Below, piece after piece: positions 27,514 through 35,844 of a stretch of DNA of 64,000 bases. A model generated the notes under the pieces. The model worked only from the letters and a program-made list of their open reading frames with translations. It ran no database searches and was not told the origin of the DNA. Position numbers and translations under genes: made by a program. Numbering within the stretch: the first letter of the stretch is position 1; every line of letters starts with the position of its first letter. The stretch is from Bacteroidales bacterium (GTDB lineage: Bacteria; Bacteroidota; Bacteroidia; Bacteroidales; CG2-30-32-10), in NCBI GenBank assembly GCA_035353855.1, contig DAOQAK010000007.1:1-64000 (forward strand). Reading direction: 5' to 3'.

Positions 27514-28446
27514 ATGTTTAAAGATATCATACCTCCGGTTGAAAAAAATCTTCTTGAAAAAGAATTATCAAAAGATAAATTCATAAGGAATACAAACAAC
27601 AAAAGCAACGAGATTTATGTTGTTACTTACGACGATTCTCCTAATGTTATAAAAGAGATAGGTCGACTACGAGAAGTTACTTTCCGCAGGGCCGGCGGAG
27701 GTACAGGAAAAGAAATTGACCTGGATGAATTTGATACCGGTCCATCACAATATTTTCAGCTTATTGTTTGGGATCCTAAAGAAAAAGAAATTGTAGGTGG
27801 TTACAGGTACATCCGTTGCGGTGATGCGAAAAAAAATGCAGATGGCGAATACCAGCTTGCAACAGCTCACCTATTCAGGTTTTCCGATATTTTTGAAAAA
27901 TATTATATGCCTTATACCATTGAACTCGGACGTTCATTTGTTCAGCCTTTGTACCAGCCTGCCAACGACCCGAGAAAAGGATTATATGCACTGGACAATA
28001 TTTGGGATGGATTAGGTGCTGTAATTGTTGACAACCCTGACATCCGGTATTTCTACGGAAAAGTTACCATGTATCTTAATTTTAACCAGGAAGCAAGAGA
28101 TATGATATTATATTTCATGCACCGTTATTTTCCTGATCGTGAAAATCTGGTAACTCCAAAATTTCCCAGGGGGCTTCAAATTGACATCCGCACACTCAAC
28201 GCAATTTTTAATGGTGAAACATACCAGGAAAATTATAAAATACTTGTTCAGAATGTAAGAAGATTAAAAGAAAATATTCCACCTCTTGTAAATGCCTATA
28301 TGAATATTTCTCCTTCAATGCTTACTTTCGGAACTGCTTTAAACGATACCTTTGGTGATGTTGAAGAAACAGGGATACTTGTTACCATTTCTGATATTTA
28401 CGATGTAAAAAAAGAACGTCACCTGCATTCATATAAAAACAAATAA
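27514..28446 (+). CDS. glsB: GNAT/hemolysin-like N-acyltransferase, probable GlsB
   Basis: 310-residue protein of the OlsB/hemolysin-like acyl-ACP N-acyltransferase group. Features include IGRLREVTFRRAGGGTGKEIDLDEFD, IVGGYRYIRCGDA and YTIELGRSFVQPLYQP, the conserved blocks of this family. It would transfer a 3-hydroxy fatty acyl chain to an amino acid (glycine in Bacteroides, ornithine in OlsB relatives), producing the lyso-lipid that the adjacent PlsC-like enzyme then O-acylates. The stop lies directly before the engB start. The amino-acid substrate is inferred from the Bacteroides parallel, not from visible residues. Confidence 0.75.
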   Translation: MFKDIIPPVEKNLLEKELSKDKFIRNTNNKSNEIYVVTYDDSPNVIKEIGRLREVTFRRAGGGTGKEIDLDEFDTGPSQYFQLIVWDPKEKEIVGGYRYIRCGDAKKNADGEYQLATAHLFRFSDIFEKYYMPYTIELGRSFVQPLYQPANDPRKGLYALDNIWDGLGAVIVDNPDIRYFYGKVTMYLNFNQEARDMILYFMHRYFPDRENLVTPKFPRGLQIDIRTLNAIFNGETYQENYKILVQNVRRLKENIPPLVNAYMNISPSMLTFGTALNDTFGDVEETGILVTISDIYDVKKERHLHSYKNK

Positions 28447-29049
28447 ATGTTGATCTCCTCTGCACAATTCATTAAAAGCAGTAAGGTGTATACCGAATGT
28501 CCAAAACCCAACCTGCCTGAATATGCATTTATAGGGCGTTCCAACGTTGGCAAATCATCATTGATTAATATGATTTGCAGTCAAAAAAAACTTGCCAAAA
28601 CATCCAGTACACCAGGGAAAACACAACTTATTAATCATTTTATAATTAACGAAAACTGGTATATTGCCGACCTTCCCGGATATGGTTTTGCAAAAATTTC
28701 AAAAGACACACGCGCACGCTGGGAAAAAATGATTATGAATTATCTATTGAACAGAAATAATCTTATGAATACTTTTGTTCTTGTCGATTCGCGATTAGAG
28801 CCTCAAGCCATCGATATGGAATTCATAAACTGGCTCGGTCTAAAACAAATTCCCTTTTCAATCGTGTTCACAAAAACCGATAAATTAAAAGAAAGAGAAA
28901 TTATTAAGAATACAGAAACTTTTAAAAAAGCCTTACTCGAAGAATGGGATGAGCTGCCTCCTGCTTTTATTACAAGTTCTGAAACAAAAAAAGGAAAAGA
29001 AGAAATACTCCGCTTTATAGAAGAAACAAATACTTTGTTTACAAGTTAA
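28447..29049 (+). CDS. engB: Ribosome biogenesis GTPase EngB (YsxC/YihA)
   Basis: 200-residue TRAFAC GTPase. G1 is FIGRSNVGKSSLINMI (about 29-44), G3 is IADLPGYGFAKIS and G4 is VFTKTDKLK, with a G5-like TSSETKKGKEE near the end. EngB helps late assembly of the large ribosomal subunit. The ATG follows the glsB stop with no gap, so it is probably co-transcribed with the lipid genes, as is frequent in Bacteroidota. Confidence 0.95.
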   Translation: MLISSAQFIKSSKVYTECPKPNLPEYAFIGRSNVGKSSLINMICSQKKLAKTSSTPGKTQLINHFIINENWYIADLPGYGFAKISKDTRARWEKMIMNYLLNRNNLMNTFVLVDSRLEPQAIDMEFINWLGLKQIPFSIVFTKTDKLKEREIIKNTETFKKALLEEWDELPPAFITSSETKKGKEEILRFIEETNTLFTS

Positions 29050-29117
29050 TAAGTCGACAAGGCATAAGCTGATAAGCATGATTTATTTATAATTCAATAA
29101 TAGAAAGGAAAAAAATT

Positions 29118-29774
29118 ATGTGTTTTTCGGCTGAAGCAAGTTTTGCAGGAGGTGTTATTATATCAACTATTGGAATTGCTACAGTAACTAAAATTCATAA
29201 ACCTTCCCAACTGGTATTTGCCTGCATTCCCTTATTTTTCGGGTTTCAGCAATTTGCTGAAGGATTATTGTGGTTAACTTTACCTTATTACGAATATGTC
29301 TATTTACAAAAAATTGGTACCTACATATTTTTAATTATGGCTGAAGTCTTCTGGCCGGTAATGGTTCCTCTTTCCGTTCTCTTAATGGAAGAAAATAAAA
29401 AAAGAAAAAGACTATTGTTAATTCTCCTGACAATGGGAATCTCCCTTGGATTGTATTATTCCTATTGTTTTTTATCATTTGAAGTTACGCCTAAAATTAT
29501 TAATTATCATATTCAGTATGACAATGAATTCCCAAAATCAATGGTCGTGCTGACTAACATAATTTACTTAATAACAACAATTGTCCCTCTTTTTATTTCA
29601 AGCATTAAAAGAACCCGGTTGTTAGGTGTGTTAATATTTTTGTCATGCTTAATAACTGCAATATTTTTCACACAAACGCTTACATCAGTATGGTGCTTTT
29701 TTGCAGCATTGATAAGTGGTGTTATTTTTTGGATACTCAGAGATTCGAAAAGAAAATTCAACTTTGAAAATTGA
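29118..29774 (+). CDS. DUF6629-like membrane protein
   Basis: 218-residue protein with about seven hydrophobic segments. The start CFSAEASFAGGVIISTIGIATV and FACIPLFFGFQQFAEGLLWL match the DUF6629 family, whose function is unknown. There is no signal peptide separate from the first span. It lies 68 bp after engB on the same strand; no promoter was recognised in the gap, so it may share that transcript. The family is scattered, and nothing in the context points to a role. Confidence 0.75.
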   Translation: MCFSAEASFAGGVIISTIGIATVTKIHKPSQLVFACIPLFFGFQQFAEGLLWLTLPYYEYVYLQKIGTYIFLIMAEVFWPVMVPLSVLLMEENKKRKRLLLILLTMGISLGLYYSYCFLSFEVTPKIINYHIQYDNEFPKSMVVLTNIIYLITTIVPLFISSIKRTRLLGVLIFLSCLITAIFFTQTLTSVWCFFAALISGVIFWILRDSKRKFNFEN

Positions 29775-29896
29775 ATTTATTAAGAATAAAATAAATATGT
29801 TTGACACGAAAACACTATCTGCTAAGGCAGACACAAAAGTATCACTAAAAAATATATTTCTTTAGATCTTAAACAGGCTCTGAATATATAAAAATT

Positions 29897-31903
29897 CTAA
29901 ACCAAATTTTCCAGCAAACTATCTTCAACCAAATTCGGAACGGTAACTTTTAGCATAGGTTCTTTTTCCATTGCACGTTTAATAGCGAAAACGGCACCAT
30001 CGTTGCGAGCCCACGAACGACGGGATATTCCGTTGTTTACATCCCAGAACAACATCAACTTCAAACGACGTTGTGCATCTCGTGAACCATCGAGCAACAT
30101 TCCGAAACCACCATTAATAACTTCGCCCCAGCCAACTCCACCACCATTATGAATTGATACCCATGTTGCGCCACGGAATGAATCGCCTATTACATTTTGT
30201 ATTGCCATATCAGCAGTGAAACGTGAGCCATCGTAAATGTTGGAAGTTTCGCGATAAGGAGAATCGGTTCCTGAAACATCGTGATGATCGCGGCCAAGCA
30301 CAACAGGTGCAGAAATGATTCCTTTTTTAATCGCTTTGTTGAATGCATCAGCAATCTGAATTCTTCCTTCAGCATCGGCATAAAGTATGCGTGCCTGCGA
30401 ACCAACAACCAATTTATTTTCTTTCGCTTCTTTAATCCAGCGGATGTTATCTTTCATCTGTTGCTGAATTTCAGGAGGAGCTGTCTTTGCAATTTTCTTC
30501 AATACTTTCATTGCAATCAAATCGGTTTGTTCAAGGTCTTCGGGTTTTGACGAAGTGCACACCCAACGGAAAGGACCGAAGCCGTAGTCGAAACACATGG
30601 GACCCATGATGTCCTGAACATAAGAAGGATATTTGAAATCGCCATTAGGCTTCATAATATCAGCACCGGCGCGGCTTGCTTCAAGTAAGAAAGCATTGCC
30701 ATAATCGAAGAAGTACATTCCTTTTGCAGTAAGTTCATTGATTGCAGCAACATGCCTGCGTAATGATTCCTGAACTTTCTGTTTGAAGAGTTCAGGATTT
30801 TTTGACATCATTTCTTTAGCTTCTTCAAAAGGAACGCCAACAGGATAATAGCCACCGGCCCACGGATTATGAAGTGAAGTCTGGTCGGAGCCAAGCTCAA
30901 CAAAAATATTTTCTTTCACAAATTTTTCCCACAGGTCAACAATATTTCCCTGGTATGCCAGCGATACCGCTTCTTTCTTAGCTTTAGCTTTTTCAATACG
31001 TTTAATCAATTCATCGAGGTCGGTAAATACTTCATCAACCCAACCCTGCGAATGACGCGTTTGTACAGCTTTCGGATTCACTTCAGCAATCACACCTATA
31101 GCTCCTGCAATTACAGCTGCTTTGGGCTGTGCACCCGACATACCGCCAAGCCCGGATGTTACAAATAATTTTCCGGCAAGGCCTTCTTTATTTTTTTCAA
31201 TTTTTCTTCCTGCATTCAAAACCGTTATTGTTGTTCCGTGAACAATTCCCTGCGGACCAATGTACATGAATGAACCGGCTGTCATTTGTCCGTATTGCGA
31301 AACACCCAGTGCATTGAAGCGTTCCCAATCATCGGGTTTAGAATAATTCGGTATCACCATTCCATTAGTTACCACAACACGTGGCGCATCTTTATGCGAA
31401 GGATACAATCCCATCGGATGTCCTGAATACATTGCCAGTGTTTGCTCATCGGTCATCGTAGCAAGATATTTCATGGTAAGCAGGTATTGTGCCCAGTTCA
31501 TGAATACTGCGCCATTGCCGCCATACGTGATCAGTTCATGCGGATGTTGAGCAACAGCATAATCCAGGTTATTTGAAAGCATCAGCATAATAGCCGCTGC
31601 CTGCTTTGATTTATGAGGAAAATCTTCTATGCTTCTTGCATATATTTTATAATCGGGACGGAAACGATACATGTATATACGACCGTAATCTTTCAACTCC
31701 TGAGCAAATTCTTTTGCAAGAACAGCATGATGTTTCTGAGGAAAATAACGAAGTGCATTTCTTATTGCAAGTTTCTTTTCTTCAGCAGTAAGTATATCTT
31801 TACGCCTGGGTGCATGATTCAAACTTGCATCGTATGGTTTTGGTGCAGGTAATTCATCAGGAATACCTTGCAGAATAGCATTTTGAAAATCAGTTAAACT
31901 CAT
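29897..31903 (-). CDS. hutU: Urocanate hydratase (long form)
   Basis: 668-residue urocanase, which hydrates urocanate to imidazolonepropionate in histidine degradation using bound NAD. Recognisable blocks are HPHELITYGGNGAVF, YSGHPMGLYPS, VTSGLGGMSGAQPKAAVIAG (the NAD-binding region) and NVIGDSFRGATWVSIHNGGGVGWGEVINGG. It is longer than the roughly 555-residue pseudomonad enzyme and matches the Bacteroidota/animal-type form. No other hut gene is adjacent, and it has its own promoter (31927-31957). The downstream 122 bp holds a small hairpin but no clear terminator. Confidence 0.93.
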   Translation of the reverse strand: MSLTDFQNAILQGIPDELPAPKPYDASLNHAPRRKDILTAEEKKLAIRNALRYFPQKHHAVLAKEFAQELKDYGRIYMYRFRPDYKIYARSIEDFPHKSKQAAAIMLMLSNNLDYAVAQHPHELITYGGNGAVFMNWAQYLLTMKYLATMTDEQTLAMYSGHPMGLYPSHKDAPRVVVTNGMVIPNYSKPDDWERFNALGVSQYGQMTAGSFMYIGPQGIVHGTTITVLNAGRKIEKNKEGLAGKLFVTSGLGGMSGAQPKAAVIAGAIGVIAEVNPKAVQTRHSQGWVDEVFTDLDELIKRIEKAKAKKEAVSLAYQGNIVDLWEKFVKENIFVELGSDQTSLHNPWAGGYYPVGVPFEEAKEMMSKNPELFKQKVQESLRRHVAAINELTAKGMYFFDYGNAFLLEASRAGADIMKPNGDFKYPSYVQDIMGPMCFDYGFGPFRWVCTSSKPEDLEQTDLIAMKVLKKIAKTAPPEIQQQMKDNIRWIKEAKENKLVVGSQARILYADAEGRIQIADAFNKAIKKGIISAPVVLGRDHHDVSGTDSPYRETSNIYDGSRFTADMAIQNVIGDSFRGATWVSIHNGGGVGWGEVINGGFGMLLDGSRDAQRRLKLMLFWDVNNGISRRSWARNDGAVFAIKRAMEKEPMLKVTVPNLVEDSLLENLV

Positions 31904-31926
31904 TTTATTTTTATTTTATTTCTATG

Positions 31927-31957
31927 CAAAATTAACGGAAAGTGTATAATTAGCAAA
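31927..31957 (-). promoter_or_regulatory. hutU promoter
   Basis: On the minus strand TTTG (31954-31957), 19 nt, then TAATTTTG (31927-31934). This fits the Bacteroidota consensus completely and ends 23 bp upstream of the hutU ATG, giving a 5' leader of about 20 nt. Confidence 0.75.
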
Positions 31958-32044
31958 TAATTAATTTCATGATAAATAAAAAATATTTTCTGCTATACAA
32001 ATGAGTTATACCGATACGGAAATGATTTATTCATAACTTATTTT

Positions 32045-32161
32045 ATACCGATTGTATAGATGTAATAGTCCAATAAATTGTACTATAACATCTATGTCAT
32101 CGGCATAACCATTGTAAAATTTAAAATATCCTTTGGACTATTTTAAATTAACAATTGGTAT
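32045..32161 (+). mobile_element. 117-bp MITE-like element, copy A
   Basis: The ends are ATACCGATTGT and ACAATTGGTAT (10 of 11 inverted), with subterminal AATAGTCCA and TGGACTATT also inverted. It matches copy B at 37509-37625 in the opposite orientation with 115 of 117 bases identical. Both copies are flanked by TTA, possibly a 3-bp target duplication if the ends are TACC and GGTA. It has no coding capacity; movement would need a transposase in trans. Confidence 0.75.
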
Positions 32162-32240
32162 TATTTTAAAGGTATTCATGAGCTCACAAGTTCGGTTGCA
32201 ATAAATTCCTATCCGCGACAAGTCGGGATAAATCGGTATA

Positions 32241-32286
32241 ACAGAATCTAAGCACATTTTGTTTTACAAATTTGCTAAGATTCTGT
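32241..32286. repeat. 46-bp hairpin repeat, copy 1
   Basis: ACAGAATCTAAGCA (32241-32254) pairs with TGCTAAGATTCTGT (32273-32286) with one mismatch. Its complement aligns without gaps to the hairpin at 45133-45180 (about 33 of 46 identical), the arms being best kept. The right arm contains TTTG of the promoter for the next gene. Confidence 0.65.
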
Positions 32287-32305
32287 ATAAATACCATTAT
32301 CTTTG
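32271..32305 (+). promoter_or_regulatory. Promoter of the aspartyl-protease/PDZ gene
   Basis: TTTG (32271-32274) lies inside the hairpin arm; after 23 nt comes TATCTTTG (32298-32305), a perfect TAnnTTTG. Spacing is at the long end. The 5' leader would be about 46 nt. Confidence 0.6.
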
Positions 32306-32355
32306 GTATAATAATTATGTTTAGGATTAATTAATATTTAGTTCCATAAAAACCA

Positions 32356-33699
32356 ATGAAAAATAGATTGCTGTTGAATTTTTGTTTTTTAATACTTACT
32401 TGTTCTTTATCCGCGCAACAGGCATCAGGATTCCATTCTCTTACAAATAAAACTATTGTTGTTCCTTTTAAATTCATCAATAACCTTATATTTATTAATG
32501 TAGAAGTCAATGGTGTAATGCTAACATTCATGCTCGATTCGGGTGTAGGCGAAACGTTACTTTTTAGTTTAGACAATAAAGAAGTATCTTTTAATAATGT
32601 TGAAACAATAAAACTTGCCGGATTAGGTAGCGCAAATGAAATTGATGGGTATATCTCAAAATCAAATAAAGTTGTTATCAATAAAAACCTTATTGACACT
32701 ACTCATCAAATCATCATTATTTTGAACGAGGATTTTAATTTTTCATCGCGTGTTGGTATTCCTATAAATGGCATCATAGGCTATCACTTTTTTGAAAACT
32801 TCCCCGTGCTTATAGATTACGATAAGGAAAGAATAATTATCTATCCCGAAAAGAAAAAATTCAAAAGAATAATTAAAAGGCAGAAAGCAATAGACTTAAG
32901 CATAGAAAAGAATAAGCCATATTTTAATACGGATATTGAATTGGAAAATAAAAAAATTAATTCAAAGTTATTAGTTGACCTGGGCAACAGCGATGGCATT
33001 TGGTTGTTCGCAAAAGAAATTGAAGGTTTTAAAACTCCTGAACCTAATTTTGATGATTATTTAGGTCGTGGTTTTAATGGCAATATTTATGGAAAACGCA
33101 GCAAGATAAAAGGAATCTATATGAATGAGCATTACCTGCAGAACCCTTTGGTTGCTATACCTGATGATTCATCAATTGTATCATTAAGTTTAGTGGAAGG
33201 ACGAAAAGGCTCAGTAGGCAATGAGATTTTAAAAAGATTTAACCTTATACTGGATTATCCTGATAAAAAAATGTTCATTGAAAAAAATATTTTATTTAAT
33301 GATAAATTCACATACAACATGGCGGGTATGGATATAAAATATGATGATATGCAATGGGCTGAAGAATTATTAATAGCGATGGAACTTCAGATCAATAAAA
33401 CAAAAGAGAAAAAAGATACAATTAGTGAAGTTGCGGTTAATCACCTCAAATATAAATTCAATTTAAAACCTTTATATTCTATTGCTGAAGTAAGAGCTAA
33501 TTCACCGGCTTCGAAAGCCGATTTCAAAGAAGGTGATGTTTTGCAAAAGGTCAATGGCAAACCGGCAAATCATTTTAGCCTGAAGGAATTAAATAATTTG
33601 TTCTTTTCTAAAAAAGGACGGGTAATAAAATTTGAAATAAAAAGAGGAACTGAAATTTTAAAAAAGACTATCACCCTGGAAGACCCTATAAATCCTTAG
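32356..33699 (+). CDS. Exported retropepsin-like aspartyl protease with PDZ domain
   Basis: 447 residues. An N-terminal signal peptide ending near LTCSLSAQ is followed by a retropepsin-like domain with catalytic FMLDSGVGET (Asp-Ser-Gly) and a hydrophobic GIPINGIIGYHFF flap/turn region. A second, degenerate half follows (LLVDLGNSDGIWLF, VGNEILKRFNLILDY), so the protein appears to carry two aspartyl-protease-like lobes. The C-terminal PDZ domain starts near IAEVRANSPASKADFKEGDVL. It probably acts in the periplasm on unknown peptides. The gene lies in the accessory islet bounded by MITE copies and is flanked on both sides by palindromic repeats. Confidence 0.82.
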   Translation: MKNRLLLNFCFLILTCSLSAQQASGFHSLTNKTIVVPFKFINNLIFINVEVNGVMLTFMLDSGVGETLLFSLDNKEVSFNNVETIKLAGLGSANEIDGYISKSNKVVINKNLIDTTHQIIIILNEDFNFSSRVGIPINGIIGYHFFENFPVLIDYDKERIIIYPEKKKFKRIIKRQKAIDLSIEKNKPYFNTDIELENKKINSKLLVDLGNSDGIWLFAKEIEGFKTPEPNFDDYLGRGFNGNIYGKRSKIKGIYMNEHYLQNPLVAIPDDSSIVSLSLVEGRKGSVGNEILKRFNLILDYPDKKMFIEKNILFNDKFTYNMAGMDIKYDDMQWAEELLIAMELQINKTKEKKDTISEVAVNHLKYKFNLKPLYSIAEVRANSPASKADFKEGDVLQKVNGKPANHFSLKELNNLFFSKKGRVIKFEIKRGTEILKKTITLEDPINP

Positions 33700-33720
33700 A
33701 TATAATTTTAATTGTTATAG

Positions 33721-33978
33721 GTTGTTGGGTTGAGCAACTAGTCATGTCAAGAGTTATATGTTAAAGGTTAATTTATTTTGTCTTTCCACCATCACCTTTA
33801 CCCGTCGCAATAACTTTATACTTTAAACAAAATTTTTCTTTCGTACCATATTTCGACAAGCTCAATATGACCAAACGCGCAGTCAGGTTGAGTTCATCGA
33901 AACCTGATGATAGTATAAAATAAACATTTTTCTTTTCACTTTCTACAATCAACCTAACCAGTTGCTCAACCTAATAAC
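33721..33978. repeat. 258-bp nested palindromic intergenic element
   Basis: The outer 21-bp inverted repeats are 33721-33741 and 33958-33978 (18 of 21 matching, core GGTTGAGCAACT). Inside, TTTCGACAAGCTCAA (33851-33865) pairs imperfectly with TTGAGTTCATCGAAA (33888-33902). It contains no ORF. The TCGACAAGCTCAA-type words are common in Bacteroidota intergenic repeats. It covers most of the gap between the protease and MFS genes. Confidence 0.65.
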
Positions 33979-34033
33979 TTTTGACAAGTTATCTTTTATA
34001 AATACAAAACTTAATTATAATTTTGCCGGATAT

Positions 34034-35296
34034 ATGGCAGCACTATTCCGAAAAAATAATAATGAACACGATCCATATGCTGCTTTGCGCATAAAGAATT
34101 TCAGGTATTTTTTACTTGCAAGGTTTTCCATTACTGTAGCATTACAAATGCAATCAATAATTGTAGGGTGGCAGGTTTATGAAATTACCAAAGACCCATT
34201 CTCACTTGGGTTGATTGGTTTGGCTGAAGCCATTCCTTATATTTTCACTTCGTTGTTCAGTGGATATTTTGCCGACAGGTACAACCGAAAAAATATCATT
34301 CTTATTACCACCACAGTTTTTATTATCAGTGCAACGCTGCTTTATCTTTTTACAGCAAATCTTTCTAATGTTCTTTTTCTGTATGGTGTAGTTCCTATTT
34401 ATTTGGTTGTGGCTTTTTCAGGATTTGCGCGTTCCTTTATTTATGCTGCTCAAACAGCATTAATGGCACAACTGGTTCCACGCGAACTGTACGCTAACTC
34501 ATCTACATGGAACAGTACAAACTGGCATATTGCAGCGGTATCTGGTCCTGCTATTGGCGGACTAATTTATGGATTTTATGGAATAAGCAATGCATACCTT
34601 ACGGTTATCATATTTGTCATTTTAGGATTTTACTGTTTCATAAATATCAACACGAAAAAAATCACAACAATTAACTATAATTCCGAATCCGTTATTGCAA
34701 GTCTTACTGAAGGCATTCGCTTTGTTTTCAAAAACCAGATCATATTAGGAGCATTATCACTCGATATGCTGGCTGTATTGTTTGGCGGCGCTGTTGCCAT
34801 GCTTCCGGTGTTTGCCGCCGAAGTACTTCATGTTGGTCCGCAGGGTTTGGGATTCCTGAGAGCTGCACCGGCAGCGGGCGCTGTTATCATGTCGTTTTTC
34901 CTTGCATATAACCCGCCTGTAAGAAACTCCGGGAAAAAACTTTTTATCAGTGTTGCCGGATTCGGTTTATGTATAATATTTTTCGCCATCTCGAAAAATT
35001 TTTACCTTTCGCTGTTATTGCTTGCCATGAGCGGAATGTTCGACAATGTAAGCGTTATCATCCGCCATACCATTATGCAATTATACACTCCCAATAATAT
35101 GCGTGGACGCGTAGCAGCAGTGAACAGCATTTTTATTGGTTCATCGAATGAAATAGGCTCGTTCGAAAGTGGGCTTGCAGCAAGGATTATGGGACTGATA
35201 CCTTCAGTAATATTTGGCGGAAGCATGACACTTATAATTACTGCCACCGCTGCTAAAGTAGCGCCATTGTTGAGAAAACTGCATTTAAAAGAATAA
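34034..35296 (+). CDS. MFS transporter (EntS/MFS_3-like)
   Basis: 420-residue major facilitator with about twelve spans. The N-terminus, FRYFLLARFSITVALQMQS, and the loop 2-3 motif SGYFADRYNRKNI (canonical GxLaDRxgRrkv) fit the MFS_3/EntS-like exporter group. The second half repeats the fold with GLGFLRAAPAAGAVIMS and NNMRGRVAAVNSIF. The substrate is unknown. ATG 34034 is preferred to an in-frame TTG at 33962, which lies inside the palindromic element; TAATTTTG (34018-34025) just upstream may be the -7 box of a nearly leaderless promoter. A long palindrome follows the stop. Confidence 0.88.
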   Translation: MAALFRKNNNEHDPYAALRIKNFRYFLLARFSITVALQMQSIIVGWQVYEITKDPFSLGLIGLAEAIPYIFTSLFSGYFADRYNRKNIILITTTVFIISATLLYLFTANLSNVLFLYGVVPIYLVVAFSGFARSFIYAAQTALMAQLVPRELYANSSTWNSTNWHIAAVSGPAIGGLIYGFYGISNAYLTVIIFVILGFYCFININTKKITTINYNSESVIASLTEGIRFVFKNQIILGALSLDMLAVLFGGAVAMLPVFAAEVLHVGPQGLGFLRAAPAAGAVIMSFFLAYNPPVRNSGKKLFISVAGFGLCIIFFAISKNFYLSLLLLAMSGMFDNVSVIIRHTIMQLYTPNNMRGRVAAVNSIFIGSSNEIGSFESGLAARIMGLIPSVIFGGSMTLIITATAAKVAPLLRKLHLKE

Positions 35297-35298
35297 AG

Positions 35299-35337
35299 AA
35301 TAGACTTTCCAAGTTTTGAAAACTTGTAAAGTCTATT
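35299..35337. repeat. 39-bp near-perfect palindrome after the MFS gene
   Basis: AATAGACTTT / AAAGTCTATT form the outer 10 bp and CAAGTTTT / AAAACTTG the inner 8 bp, with one mismatch between the arms and a one-base centre. There is no T-run. It may end or stabilise the MFS transcript, or be a family member of Bacteroidota palindromic repeats of the same shape. Confidence 0.65.
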
Positions 35338-35350
35338 ACTCCTTATTAAA

Positions 35351-35464
35351 CTATTTTGTATATTTTGCCAAACCACCTTCGGCTGTTTCGCGGTAAATAC
35401 TAAGCAAATCGTGGCCGGTATGCTTCTTGGCTCTTACCACAACTTCAAAAATTATACGATGTCT
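35351..35464 (-). pseudogene. 3'-end remnant of a second L-serine dehydratase gene
   Basis: On the minus strand these 114 bp encode 37 residues plus a stop that align with the C-terminus of the intact SdaA beginning at 36247: RHRIIFEVVVRAKKHTGHDL here against RHRVNFDVVVKAMKHTGHDL, then LSIYRETAEGGLAKYTK against PSIYRETAEGGLAKYTK. Most DNA differences are conservative or silent, so this looks like the tail of a diverged paralogue whose front was lost, not a fresh duplication. The frame stays open to the stop. HigBA separates the remnant from the intact gene. Confidence 0.85.
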
Positions 35465-35496
35465 TTCATAAATAAATCTAAAAAAGATAAAACAAA

Positions 35497-35529
35497 GTTG
35501 TCAATTTGATAACTTTTTTATTATCTTTG
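35497..35529 (+). promoter_or_regulatory. higBA promoter and probable HigA operator
   Basis: TTG (35498-35500), 21 nt, then TATCTTTG (35522-35529), a perfect -7 element 15 bp upstream of the higB ATG. The palindrome GTTGTCAA-T-TTGATAAC (35497-35513, 7 of 8 pairs) overlaps the -33 region, as expected for an autoregulating antitoxin. Confidence 0.7.
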
Positions 35530-35544
35530 TAAAAAATAATCAGC

Positions 35545-35832
35545 ATGAGAGTTTTTAATAAAAGCACTTTGAGGAATTTTTATGAAAAACATGAAGACAG
35601 CAAAGAGCAGCTTTTAACCTGGTATAAAGTAACAACCAAAGCAGGCTGGAAAAGTTTTAACGATGTAAAAAAATATTTTAATTCCGTTGATTGTATTAAA
35701 GACAATTTATTTGTTTTTAATATAAAAGGCAATAAATACAGGCTGGTCGTTGATTTTAATTTCAGGTTGCAGTGGGCTTTTATAACATATATAGGCACTC
35801 ATTCCGATTATGATAAAAGAAAATTTATTTAA
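35545..35832 (+). CDS. higB: HigB-type toxin (RelE superfamily mRNA interferase)
   Basis: 95 residues, matching the HigB_toxin family: it begins MRVFNKSTLRNFYEKH, has LLTWYKVTTKAGWKSFNDVKK in the middle and ends LQWAFITYIGTHSDYDKRKF, with the conserved terminal His-Asp-Tyr-Asp region. These toxins cleave mRNA at the ribosome. The toxin gene comes first and the antitoxin 12 bp after it, the order typical of HigBA. It has its own promoter and operator. Confidence 0.9.
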   Translation: MRVFNKSTLRNFYEKHEDSKEQLLTWYKVTTKAGWKSFNDVKKYFNSVDCIKDNLFVFNIKGNKYRLVVDFNFRLQWAFITYIGTHSDYDKRKFI

Positions 35833-35844
35833 ACCGTTTGGATT

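Larger units (their letters stand above)
31935..32355. other. Repeat-rich intergenic region between hutU and the aspartyl-protease gene
   Basis: About 420 bp without an ORF. It holds several copies of the word ATACCGAT or its complement (32008-32015, 32045-32052, 32232-32239), the 117-bp MITE-like element at 32045-32161, a hairpin at 32241-32286 and a promoter at 32271-32305. Confidence 0.7.

Noticed and set aside
29816..29834. Small hairpin (TCTGC-TAAG-GCAGA) after hutU as a terminator
   Set aside because: Stem is short and no T-run follows on either strand.
33962..34033. 24-residue N-terminal extension of the MFS protein from a TTG
   Set aside because: It lies in the palindromic repeat and the MFS N-terminal pattern begins after the ATG at 34034.
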